Shown here one piece after another: positions 27,534 to 36,649 of a stretch of DNA of 64,000 nt; the first letter of the stretch is position 1, and every line of letters starts with the position of its first letter. The notes under the pieces were generated by a model. It ran no database searches and had not been told where the DNA came from. It saw nothing but the letters and a program-made list of their open reading frames with translations. Source of the stretch: Chroococcus sp. FPU101 (GTDB lineage Bacteria > Cyanobacteriota > Cyanobacteriia > Cyanobacteriales > Microcystaceae). Both the position numbers and the translations under genes were made by a program. Location of the stretch: contig NZ_BLJI01000017.1 of NCBI RefSeq assembly GCF_017312365.1, positions 1 through 64,000 of the forward strand. Reading direction: 5' to 3'.

Positions 27534-30500
27534 CTAAACCTTAAATTGACCGACGCTACTCGAAAGATTTTGAGTAGTTTGTAGGACGTGTTCGATAGAA
27601 TTGGCTACCGTTTGCGCGCTTTTCAGGGTTTTGTGAGATATCGTTGCCACTTCAGTCATCGTTGCTCTGACGCTGCCTCCTGTTTCGCTTTGTTGTTGGG
27701 CCGATTTTGCGATCGCTTCAACTAACTGACCAATTTCTTGACTAGCTGCAATGATTTGCGAGAGGGTGTGGCGCGTCTCATCTAACAACTGACTGCCGAC
27801 GGCAACTTGTTCGGTTCCTGTTTCCATCGTGGCGGCTACTTCGCGGGTAAGAAGAGAAATACTATCGACAATGGCTTCAATTTCGGCACTCGCTTCGGCT
27901 GATTGAGTAGCCAGCATTCTGACTTCATCGGCAATCACCGCAAAACCTCGACCCTCTTCGCCTGCTCGTGCAGCTTCAATTGAGGCTTTCAGTGCTAACA
28001 AATGGGTCTGAGCCGCAAATCGGCTAATTAAATTAACCACTTTAGAAATCTTTTTCGATGATTCCCCTAAATTAGAAACTTTTTCGGCAGTATGAGTTAC
28101 CGTGTCCCGAATGGCGATCATCCCTTCTACGGTTTGATTCATCACCGCTTCGGAAGCCTCTACCGTATTGAGGGTTTTTTCAACGGTGGCGAGGGCGAGT
28201 TGTGCATTAGTCGTCACCTGAGCAATAGCACCCATCATACTTTCAACATGATCGACAGTAGACTCGATTTCCTCCACCTGTTGATCAGCTTGTTGGGACA
28301 AGGCAAAAATTGTTTGTTCAGAATCATTTGTACTACTGGCTAACTGATGGGTTGTTGATTGCACTTGAGTAACAATGTGTCGTAAACTCTCAACAATGGC
28401 GTTGTATGAGTCTGCGATCGTACCAATTTCGTCTTCGGTGACAGTGGCTCGAATCGTCAGATCACCTTGTCGCACTGGGTCAACTTCGATCAATAATTCG
28501 ATAGCTCGTTGTTGTAATTGTTCTTTGGCTTGACGTTGTTGCAGGGCGACTGATGCTTGGGTAAGAAGTAGTTGCGATCGTTCTAGGGCGACTCCAATTT
28601 GAGTAGCGATTTGAGACAGAAAATCGATTTCGGTATCTTCCCAATATTTAATTCCACGACACTGATGAGCAATCAGTAAGCCAAATAATTCATTACCAAT
28701 AATAATCGGCGTGACCAAATTGGCTTTCACAGCAAACGGTTCTAGTTGTTGTAGATGGCAAGTGGTCAGATTAGCCTGATAAATATCGGGGGTAGCAACG
28801 ACGCGCCCTTGTCGATATTTCTCCACATATTTTTCGGCAAAACAAGGATCGCCAATTCTGGCATTAAGCGCAACGGGATAACGATCATCAACGGATTCCG
28901 CGATCACAGTTCCCATCCAGTTCGCATCGAAGCGATAAACTATCACCCGATCTACCTGCATCGCTCTTCTGCACTCCGACACCACTGTTTGATACAAATC
29001 TTCATCTTTTTGACTCCGCGCAATTTGTCGCGTCAAATCTTTTAAACGCATGGCTAAACGAGAATCAAGAATATGTCGGCGGCGTGAGTTAACCCGTTCG
29101 TGAATCACTTGTAAATGACTACTCAATTGTTTAAGAAAGTTAATTTCGGTTTCTTGCCATTCTCTAGTTGAATCACATTGATGCGATTTTTGAAAGTCGC
29201 GATGAGCAATCAACAAGCCAAATAAATCATCCTCGTTCATAATCGGTAGAATGACACAGGCTTTCACTTGTAGTTGTTGTAGCAGTCGTTCATGCGCGGG
29301 ATGTAATTTGTGATGCGACTTTTGCTCGCTATGCTCAATATCGTTGATTACAAAAATACGCTCTTGACGATAGGCCGCTAGGAGTTCTTGAGGGAAAGTA
29401 TCTTCAATTCGTTGGGTTAAGGCACTCGGGCAAGATAATTCGCGGGCCTCATGGGTAACACTGCCCCGACCATCGTTTGTTATGCGATAAATTAGTAGAC
29501 GGTTAGCTTTAATAATTTGACGAGCTTCTTTAAGAGCTTGGGTCAAAAAGGGATCTAAACGGGTTTCGTCTAGTTGTTCAGGAAGAGACAAACGCGACAA
29601 AAAACGAAACATTTCAGCCTGTTCTTCTAGATATTGGTTGTGAGAAACGATGTTATCCGCCATTTCATTAAAGTTACTGGCAAGTTGACCGACTTCATCT
29701 TGTGAATCAATGTTTGCTCTGGCTTTGTATTCTCCGTCGGCAAATTCGGCGGTAATCTGTTGTAATCGTTTAATGGGACGCGTAATTGAGCGACTAATAC
29801 CCCACGCCAACAGGGGAACAAAACAGAGCATTAATCCTGAAAGCAGTCCTTGGGTCAATAAACTGGCATTCATAACCCGTTTAAGGGCAGTTTCAGGATC
29901 GCCATATACTAAAACAGCAACTGCTTCTCCTTTTGAATTGGGTAAGGCTTTGGCGGCTAAGTGATAGGTTTGTTGACCGATCGTTCCTGTTCCTGAAATA
30001 ACTTTATTTTTGGCGTTGATGGCTTGTTTAAGTAGGGTTTGATCAGCTAGTGGAATATCAAAATTTGACTGACGAAGTTCGTTTTTTTCTAAGGATGAGG
30101 CGAGGGCAAATTTACCATTTCCGTAGCGTTGGTAAATGGCAGTATACCCATCGTCGGTATAGGTGTTTAAAGTCTTTTGAACAATTTCTTTTTTAGCGTT
30201 GACGATGTTTCCTGCGACTAAAACGCCGATGACTTTGCCGTTATCGGATGTTTTAACGGGTGTTAGGGTATAGCGAATTAATGCGTCTTGATTGGTTAAA
30301 TTCTTAGAACGCTCAGTACCTTCTTTTTGGAAATCTTGCCAAGGAACGATTTCACTTGTACTCAGTTGTCGAGGTTGTTTGAGAACGCTACTAACAAGTT
30401 GATTGGGATTAAATTTTTCACCTGTGCGTGTGCTTGGATTACCCGAAGCGATAATCTCTAAATTTGGGCTGACTAAGGTTGCATAATCAAGGTTTTGAAT

Positions 30501-30851
30501 TTTGATTTCTTGACGTAACAGATCTTTTAACGCTTGGGTTAAATTAGGGGGTAGCGGTTGCCCCGAAGCCTTTAAGCGGGCTGCTTCAATGACAGTCAGA
30601 TTATTCGCAACAGCCGCAAAACTGACCTCCATATTCTCAATTTGGTTGTTGTAGTTGAGTTCTGTAACCGCGAGTTGGGTTTTGATCTGGTTTTGTAGTT
30701 GCGATCGCAAGCTTCCTTCTAAAACTTTCGCTCCTAATAGGGGAATTCCTGCAAGAGACAAAAAGATCAACAGGGTAATCAGTTGGGTTTTTCTTTGAAT
30801 GGGTAGATCGGCAAATTTCTGACTCAATGAATAAGGCTTTGAGGTGTTCAT
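27534..30851 (-). CDS. pixJ: Methyl-accepting chemoreceptor with dCache-like sensor, two GAF domains (one DXCF CBCR) and signalling domain
   Basis: A 1105-residue membrane receptor. TM1 (about 22-44), extracytoplasmic dCache-like domain (45-328), TM2 (329-350), HAMP (350-403), GAF-A (about 425-580), GAF-B (about 610-760), second HAMP-like linker (780-835) and MCP signalling domain (850-1105; GRGFAVIADEVRMLA hairpin). GAF-B has D668-P-C670-F and C698-H699, 28 residues apart, the DXCF cyanobacteriochrome arrangement that carries phycoviolobilin in PixJ-type blue/green sensors. GAF-A has Ala-His at the bilin position, so it is probably not a photosensor. GAF-A holds RDFQKSH and SEQKSHH insertions from palindromes. 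AGAAGGA upstream of ATG 30851 overlaps the end of a small ORF. Confidence 0.92.
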   Translation of the reverse strand: MNTSKPYSLSQKFADLPIQRKTQLITLLIFLSLAGIPLLGAKVLEGSLRSQLQNQIKTQLAVTELNYNNQIENMEVSFAAVANNLTVIEAARLKASGQPLPPNLTQALKDLLRQEIKIQNLDYATLVSPNLEIIASGNPSTRTGEKFNPNQLVSSVLKQPRQLSTSEIVPWQDFQKEGTERSKNLTNQDALIRYTLTPVKTSDNGKVIGVLVAGNIVNAKKEIVQKTLNTYTDDGYTAIYQRYGNGKFALASSLEKNELRQSNFDIPLADQTLLKQAINAKNKVISGTGTIGQQTYHLAAKALPNSKGEAVAVLVYGDPETALKRVMNASLLTQGLLSGLMLCFVPLLAWGISRSITRPIKRLQQITAEFADGEYKARANIDSQDEVGQLASNFNEMADNIVSHNQYLEEQAEMFRFLSRLSLPEQLDETRLDPFLTQALKEARQIIKANRLLIYRITNDGRGSVTHEARELSCPSALTQRIEDTFPQELLAAYRQERIFVINDIEHSEQKSHHKLHPAHERLLQQLQVKACVILPIMNEDDLFGLLIAHRDFQKSHQCDSTREWQETEINFLKQLSSHLQVIHERVNSRRRHILDSRLAMRLKDLTRQIARSQKDEDLYQTVVSECRRAMQVDRVIVYRFDANWMGTVIAESVDDRYPVALNARIGDPCFAEKYVEKYRQGRVVATPDIYQANLTTCHLQQLEPFAVKANLVTPIIIGNELFGLLIAHQCRGIKYWEDTEIDFLSQIATQIGVALERSQLLLTQASVALQQRQAKEQLQQRAIELLIEVDPVRQGDLTIRATVTEDEIGTIADSYNAIVESLRHIVTQVQSTTHQLASSTNDSEQTIFALSQQADQQVEEIESTVDHVESMMGAIAQVTTNAQLALATVEKTLNTVEASEAVMNQTVEGMIAIRDTVTHTAEKVSNLGESSKKISKVVNLISRFAAQTHLLALKASIEAARAGEEGRGFAVIADEVRMLATQSAEASAEIEAIVDSISLLTREVAATMETGTEQVAVGSQLLDETRHTLSQIIAASQEIGQLVEAIAKSAQQQSETGGSVRATMTEVATISHKTLKSAQTVANSIEHVLQTTQNLSSSVGQFKV
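29183..29200. repeat. Short palindromic element inserted within the chemoreceptor GAF-A coding sequence
   Basis: GCGATTTT at 29183-29190 and AAAGTCGC at 29193-29200 give one mismatch to the palindrome at 27381. It encodes RDFQKSH between LIAH and QCDS. In GAF-B of the same protein LIAH is directly followed by QC, so the insertion of 21 bases is clean and in frame. Confidence 0.65.
29315..29329. repeat. Degenerate copy of the short palindrome in the same GAF domain
   Basis: GCGACTTTTGCTCGC has GCGA/TCGC ends and shares GCGACTTTTG with the copy at 27381. It encodes part of SEQKSHH, an extra stretch compared with the corresponding loop of the neighbouring receptor's GAF domain. Confidence 0.4.
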
Positions 30852-30854
30852 AGG

Positions 30855-31052
30855 TTATCCTTCTAGGGGTAAATTGATTAAAATACCGCCAATGACATCG
30901 CCGTCTTGAAAAACTTGATCACGATAGCGTTGTTTACAGTAAATATAGTCTGATGCCATCAAATCGGGCGAAAAGCTGGCGGTTTCTGTCATTTGGGGTT
31001 GACTGGCACAAGCAATCCAAGTCATGATTTTATATGAAATATTCATACTCAT
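30855..31052 (-). CDS. Small ORF between the two chemoreceptor genes, function unknown
   Basis: About 65 residues starting MSMNISYKIMTWIACASQPQ and ending LINLPLEG. ATG at 31052 (or 31046) lies just after the upstream receptor's stop at 31069, with a GGAT sequence nearby, and its stop is three bases before the next receptor's ATG. The ribosome-binding site of that receptor lies inside its last codons. This tight fit suggests a translated, coupled gene. Composition is protein-like but no domain is recognised. Confidence 0.5.
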   Translation of the reverse strand: MSMNISYKIMTWIACASQPQMTETASFSPDLMASDYIYCKQRYRDQVFQDGDVIGGILINLPLEG

Positions 31053-31068
31053 TGATCCAAATCCAAAT

Positions 31069-32622
31069 TTACTCAGTGACTTTGAACTGACTGACGCTTT
31101 CTTGCAAGGCGAGTGAGACTTGCAAGAGTTTTTTAAAGGAGTCGGAAACTTGAGCCGCTTCAAGTGAGGTTTTATCCGATACGGTGGCAATTTGGGTCAT
31201 GGTTTGAGTAACGGCTTGCGAGGTCAGTGATTGTTCAACAGCCGCTTTAGCAATGGCTTCGACTAATTCGTTAATCTGAATACTGACGGCGGTAATTTGG
31301 TTAAGACTTTTACGGGTTTCATCGACTAACTTGGTACCGAGGACAACCTGTTCGGTTCCAGACTCCATCGCCGCTACTACGTCGTTGGTTTCTGCTTGAA
31401 TACTAGCCACTAGGGTTTCAATTTCGGCGGTAGCTTGTGCGGATTGTCGAGCCAGCGATCGCACTTCGTCAGCAACGACCGCAAAGCCTCTTCCTTCTTC
31501 TCCTGCGTGGGCGGCTTCAATCGAGGCATTCAAGGCGAGTAGGTTGGTTTGATCGGCAAAACTGCCAATCAGGTTGACGACTTTAGATATTTTTTGTGAA
31601 GATTCTCCCAAACGCTTGACTTTTTTTGCTGTTTCTGCTACAGTTTCCCGAATTGCCATAATCCCATCGACAGTACGGTTCATGGCGATTTCACCCGCTT
31701 CAACGGTAGAAGTAGCTTGTTGGACGGCGACTTCGGCTTGTTCGGCATTCTTCGCGACTGCTGAGATCGAATCCGTCATGATTTGAATTCGTCCTAAAGC
31801 CGAAGCGATGTTGTTGGCTTGGAAAGATGCGTCTTCACTGAGGGCAGATACGGAAATTTGATTATCGTTGGTGGTGCTGGCTAACTCTTGGGCGGCCTTT
31901 TGCACGCTTGTTACGATTTTCCGTAAGTTTTCGATGGTGGCGTTATAAGAGTCAGCAATGGTTCCGATTTCGTCTTCTGTGACATGAGCGCGAATGGTTA
32001 GATCGCCTCGGCTGACGGGATCAACTTCCATCAACAACTCTAAGGCTCGTTTTTGCATTTGTTCTTTCGCTAAACGCTGTTCGACTTCGGCTTGTCGTTG
32101 TTGTTCAAGCAGGGTGGTTCTTTCAATCGCTAGACCGACTTGGGTGGCAACTTGGGCAAAAAAATCGATTTCGCTTTGTTCCCATTTGCGAGGGGTAGAA
32201 CATTGATGGGTGACTAATAATCCGAGTAATTCCCCTTTATGTAAAATGGGGGCTACCATATTCGCTTTGACTTCAAAGGGTTCTAATTGTTTGAGGTGGC
32301 ATTCCGTCAAACCTGCTTTTTTAATATCTGTTGTGGCTTGGACTCGTCCTTTACGGTATTTTTCCACATATCGCTCCGCAAAGCAGGGATCATCAATCTT
32401 GGCACCGATAGCGGCAGGAAACTGACTATTAACCGATTCGGCGATGATTTTGCCTCCCCATTGCGGATCAAAGCGATAGACAATAGCACGATCGCTATTT
32501 AAGGCTTTCCGTAATTCTTTGACCACCAGATCAAAGACTCCATCTGAGTTTAAGGCGGTCGCAATTTTTAGGGTAATATCTTTGAGAGTTTGGGAGCGTC
32601 GGGCATCTTCGCGCCGAGACAT
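31069..32622 (-). pseudogene. pixJ: 3' part of a frame-shifted chemoreceptor: DXCF-type CBCR GAF, HAMP-like linker and MCP signalling domain
   Basis: A 517-residue fragment. GAF (about 15-165) has DDPCF and, 28 residues after that Cys, the ECH motif, as in blue/green cyanobacteriochromes. The HAMP-like linker (about 195-250) and MCP domain (260-517, [15 protein letters not shown]) closely follow the receptor at 27.5 kb. There is no membrane segment and no ribosome-binding site before the ATG at 32622. Upstream in the same frame the DNA encodes [12 protein letters not shown], which would join VAD at the end of the preceding fragment if one base were restored near 32658. It is therefore the second half of one receptor; whether it is dead, frameshift-translated or misread is open. 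Confidence 0.8.
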
Positions 32623-32651
32623 TTGTATTTTCAGTCGATCTAGGTTAATAC

Positions 32652-34460
32652 TTAATTGTCAGCGACTTGTTGCGTAAATTTCAACTCTCTGGCTGTCCAC
32701 TGATGGGGAGTTCGACAATAATGCACGACCAACAAGCCATACAATTCCCGTTGTGAGATGATAGGAACAACTAAATTAGCTTTGACTTGCAAGCGACTTA
32801 ATAGCTGTTGGTGTTCGGGGTGAAGTGCAGCCCCTGCTACATCTCTCATCGCTTGAATTCGTCCCAGGCGATAGGCTTCAAGTAATTCTTTGGGGATGCA
32901 AGGATCAGTCAATGCTTCTCTTAAGGCACTACCGACACCCCCACTGAGTGATTCATAAACGATTTGACCACTTTGATCGGAATTAAGACGATAAATCACG
33001 ACGCGATCGCAATCTAATTGTAGACGCAATCCATCTAAGGCTTTATTAAAAATCGGTGTCAAGGCTTCTTCTGTATCAAGACTATCCGCTAACATGGTGC
33101 TACTGATCTCGGTTAGTAAATTCGCTTGTTGCACCGATGAAGCTTGTTCTTGAACCAGAGATTTTAACTGATAGGTCATGGCGTTAATGTTATTGCCTAA
33201 AACCGCAAATTCATCTTCTCCAGTAACTTCAACTTGTGTATCTAGATCCCCTTGACCAATCTTTTTAACGGCTGATGCGATCGCTCTAATTGGTCGTGTT
33301 GCTTTTTCGGCTAGAATTCCTGCTGTGCCTGCGACTCCTGCGGCGGTGGCAATACCGAGTAAGGGAATTAGATAAAGCCATTTGGCAGCAGCAAAGGCCT
33401 TATCCTTGTCTTGTGTGACGGCAAGTCGCCAAGAGAGTTGATACTTATCTTGCAGTTCTTTGGGTTGGGTATAAGCAACTAAGGCTGTTTGTCGGTTGAG
33501 GGTTTCTAATAATGTTCCCGTTGTTGGGGCTAAGGATTGACGGAGTTGATCATAGATCTTGGGAAAATCTTTACTGAGTGTTTTACCCAGATTTTGAGAC
33601 TGATTTGAAGCCGCTATTTGACCATCAGAATTAATTAAAAAGTAATTTTCGATGCCTCGTTCGATTGATTGACGAAACAGTTGATCAAGATTTTTTAAAG
33701 GAATATTACCTTTTAAAATGCCAATCAGTTTACCTGTATTTTGCTCTATGACGGGAACGGCAATATTAAAACTAGATGTTTCTGTTGTTTTATTAATTTG
33801 AGGTTCACTGATATAAGGACGTTTTGTTTTTAAAACCGTTTGAAAATATTTTTCATTGTCTTGGCGGTTTAGTTGTGTGTTACTGTTTTGGGCGATCGCA
33901 TTGCCTTGTAAGTCCAATAAAACTAAGCTGCCAAAATAGGGATGTACTTCCCGAAAACGCTGTAATGCTTGATTTCGGGTTTCTGTGGTTGTAATTGAAC
34001 TAATCTGCGGTAGGGTAAAAATATCTTGTCGAGCTAGTCCGACTAGGTTAGTATAGCGATTATTAATAAAGTCTTGAAGTTGTTCGCCTAATCCAATCAC
34101 CTTCGTTTCCATATTCTGACGAACTTGTTGATTAATCAGATTACTACCAACAAGATAAGCACTGGTTCCAACGAGAGCAACAGGAACTAAGCCAATGAGT
34201 AGAGAAGCGAGGGCAGCTTGAGAACGTAAATCCCCTTTCCAAGAGAAAAAACCTGGATTTGTTGAGAATTGCTGGTTTTTTTCTTGATCGGATTCAAAAA
34301 AGACAGGTGAGGGCTGATTTAGGGCTTCGCGTTGGTGGTGATGTGAATTTAGCGTTAAATTCTCACTCGAAAAGGAAAGTGATGAATCGCTAGTCAGACT
34401 CTCTGAAGGTGGAATCGTCGAAAAAGAAGGATCAGGAATGGGCTGTGATTTGGGGGTCAT
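32652..34460 (-). pseudogene. pixJ: 5' part of the frame-shifted chemoreceptor: Cache sensor, HAMP and first GAF
   Basis: A 602-residue fragment from ATG 34460, which has AGAGGTGA upstream; a TTG at 34502 is less likely. It has a Ser/Pro-rich cytoplasmic tail, TM1 (about residues 79-102), a Cache-type extracytoplasmic domain (105-360), TM2 (about 362-388), HAMP (390-440) and a GAF (about 450-600) with DPCI but Glu-His at the canonical bilin Cys position. It stops at TAA 32652-32654 right after QQVADN, where the intact receptor continues. Together with 31069-32622 it would make a receptor of about 1130 residues with the same layout as the one at 27.5 kb. Confidence 0.8.
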
Positions 34461-34572
34461 GAAGTTCACCTCTGTTGATTGAGGATTACAAGAGCGCAAC
34501 AAGAACTACTCTTAGAATTCCCCAAAAATCGATTAAACTAACAAGACTTTATTGAGAAGTATTAAGCCACAA

Positions 34573-36507
34573 TTAATCGTCTAACAAGGAACTAACGATC
34601 ACAGTATTATGTCCCATTTTTATAGAACGATAAAGGGCTTTTTGGGCTTCGTGAACCAAAAAACTAATTCTCATTTCTGTTTTAGGGATGAGGCAAGCAA
34701 CACCTAAATGTGTGATTAAACCTAAAGTTTTCTCACTTTCCCAGAGTACGATATTTTGAAGAATTCGTTCGGCAATCTGGGTAGCTCCTTTGACATCGGT
34801 TTCGGGTAAGATAATCCCAAATTCTCGATCTGTATAACGGGCAATATAATCTGATGCTCTTTGCACACCATTTCTAAAAATTTGACTGACCTGTTTTAAA
34901 TAACGATCGGTGTCTGAATCTTCAATGTTATCATCGTCAAGTTTAGTAAAGCCAATATTACACAAAATCAGTGCTAGAGGGGTTTGATTTCGGGTCATGC
35001 GTCGCCATTCTAGTTCTAGTGTCTGATCAAAGCCTCGGCGATTTCCTGTTTGAGTATATTCATCAATATAACAAAGAGCCTGTAAACGTTGATTATCTTC
35101 TTTTAAGCGTTTAAGTTGATTGTCAATTAAATTGACTAAATCTAGTTGTCTTTGGAAAAATTGACGATACAATTCACAACGCGGAACTACGCCATTCTCG
35201 ACTATTTTAATCAAGCCTAAACTTTCTAAATGATAGACGGTAATGGTTTCTAATTGGACTGGCTCACTAGATGTAACAACTTTTAACCAAGCGGATAATA
35301 ATTCTGGATATTCTTGTAATAAAACGACATAATTCTGAAGGTGTTCTCGATAAATTCCTGTCTGAGTTGAGGCTTCAGCAATAATGGTTTCTAAACTCAT
35401 CTCTCGCCAACACATATAATAAAAAGCGAGACGGACTAGATAGGGATGTCCCCCAACTAAATTCATTAAAGATCGAGCCTTCTTAAACCCTTGTTCATTC
35501 TTCCAATTGAGTCGATGACGTTCGGCTAATTCTTGAATTTGTGGGAGGGTAAATTCAGGAATCGTAATCGGTAATCCAATATTAAAAGGTGATTCATTAA
35601 AACGCAACGGGATATAGATTTCTGTAGAATGCACTAAAATCAATCGTATTTTTTGCCAAATGTTTGATTGTTGAGCTTTTTCGTGCCAGAAACGCAATAG
35701 AGAAAGTAAATTTGATGCTATTTCGGGATAGGCAAAAATATAGTGTAAATCGCAAAATGAGATCACTAACGGTTGTTCTAGATGCGATAAGATATAATTT
35801 TCTAAATAAACACTACAATTCATTTTACTGCCAGTTTCTTCACCCCAGTAGTCATTCAACATGGGTTTTAAGGAAAGTTGACGGCTAATAACTGTACATA
35901 GCCAACGTAGTAATTTATCTAAATTTTTTAAAATAGATTGATCAATTTCTTTAAAATCAATTTGGATAGTATGATAATCGGCAATTTGAGCCTGTGCAAT
36001 AATTCTTAATAAAAGAGAGCTTTTTCCCATTTTTGAGGGAGCTTTGAGACGAATCACCCCACCTGGTTTATGTAATTCCATAAAGGTTAGTTCTTCAATG
36101 GGGGGACGTTTAATATAATAAATGGAGTTGAGAGGAACAGGTCCGTAGGGTGATTCGGGAGAGACCGAAGGCTGAACGAGTGAAGTATTAAACGTTGTTG
36201 TTAAACGTTGCTGTTGTTGTTCAGATAATAAATAACTTTTCAGCTTATCGGCAAAATTTGTTTTAGTAATACTATCGTTCAATAGCACTGAAAGTTCTTG
36301 CCACAGTGCCGAGGCAATATTTTTTAAATAAGCTTCTTGATAATGTAAGGCGATCGCCATCTGACTATACGTGCTGCCATCCCATGCCAAACGCAGTACC
36401 TGTTCTTGCAAAGGCGTTAGCTTTTTGGGCCCAGACACTTCTAATAATCGAATGACCTCATCAATTGACATGGAAAGCGAGTCTGTTAATAGATCAGAGG
36501 TGATCAT
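34573..36507 (-). CDS. AAA-like ATPase with N-terminal HTH and C-terminal degenerate GGDEF (possible c-di-GMP receptor)
   Basis: A 644-residue protein from ATG 36507, with GAGAAGG just upstream. The N-terminal helix-turn-helix (about 12-80) resembles the HTH found on cyanobacterial conflict and signalling ATPases. An AAA-like domain (about 130-450) begins GPVPLNSIYYIKRPPIEEL; Walker A is KMGKSSL, but Walker B reads ISFCDLH, without the usual acidic pair. The GGDEF domain (about 480-644) has TDREF in place of GGDEF and CNIGFTK in place of the metal-binding CDIDFFK, so cyclase activity is unlikely, yet RASD stands exactly five residues upstream, a canonical I-site. It lies 112 bases upstream of the receptor genes and may be co-transcribed. 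A paralogue without GGDEF is at 60.2 kb. Confidence 0.8.
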   Translation of the reverse strand: MITSDLLTDSLSMSIDEVIRLLEVSGPKKLTPLQEQVLRLAWDGSTYSQMAIALHYQEAYLKNIASALWQELSVLLNDSITKTNFADKLKSYLLSEQQQQRLTTTFNTSLVQPSVSPESPYGPVPLNSIYYIKRPPIEELTFMELHKPGGVIRLKAPSKMGKSSLLLRIIAQAQIADYHTIQIDFKEIDQSILKNLDKLLRWLCTVISRQLSLKPMLNDYWGEETGSKMNCSVYLENYILSHLEQPLVISFCDLHYIFAYPEIASNLLSLLRFWHEKAQQSNIWQKIRLILVHSTEIYIPLRFNESPFNIGLPITIPEFTLPQIQELAERHRLNWKNEQGFKKARSLMNLVGGHPYLVRLAFYYMCWREMSLETIIAEASTQTGIYREHLQNYVVLLQEYPELLSAWLKVVTSSEPVQLETITVYHLESLGLIKIVENGVVPRCELYRQFFQRQLDLVNLIDNQLKRLKEDNQRLQALCYIDEYTQTGNRRGFDQTLELEWRRMTRNQTPLALILCNIGFTKLDDDNIEDSDTDRYLKQVSQIFRNGVQRASDYIARYTDREFGIILPETDVKGATQIAERILQNIVLWESEKTLGLITHLGVACLIPKTEMRISFLVHEAQKALYRSIKMGHNTVIVSSLLDD

Positions 36508-36649
36508 AAAAGCCTTCTCATAGTATGGAAAACCCTTAAGTGAAGTTTTCTTTCGCAATTATTGATTTTTGATGGTTAGGGAAAATCTAACTAACTTTAT
36601 TGTTACTAAAAACCGACTTTTGACACTTGACAAATAGGATATTGTTTGC

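Noticed and set aside
28092-29964. Plus-strand open frames opposite the chemoreceptor gene
   Set aside because: Antisense to a well-supported receptor; sequences are low-information and lack ribosome-binding sites.
32652-34460. The DPCI motif in the first GAF of the split receptor as a DXCF photosensor
   Set aside because: Phe is replaced by Ile and the second bilin Cys is Glu, so the signature is incomplete.
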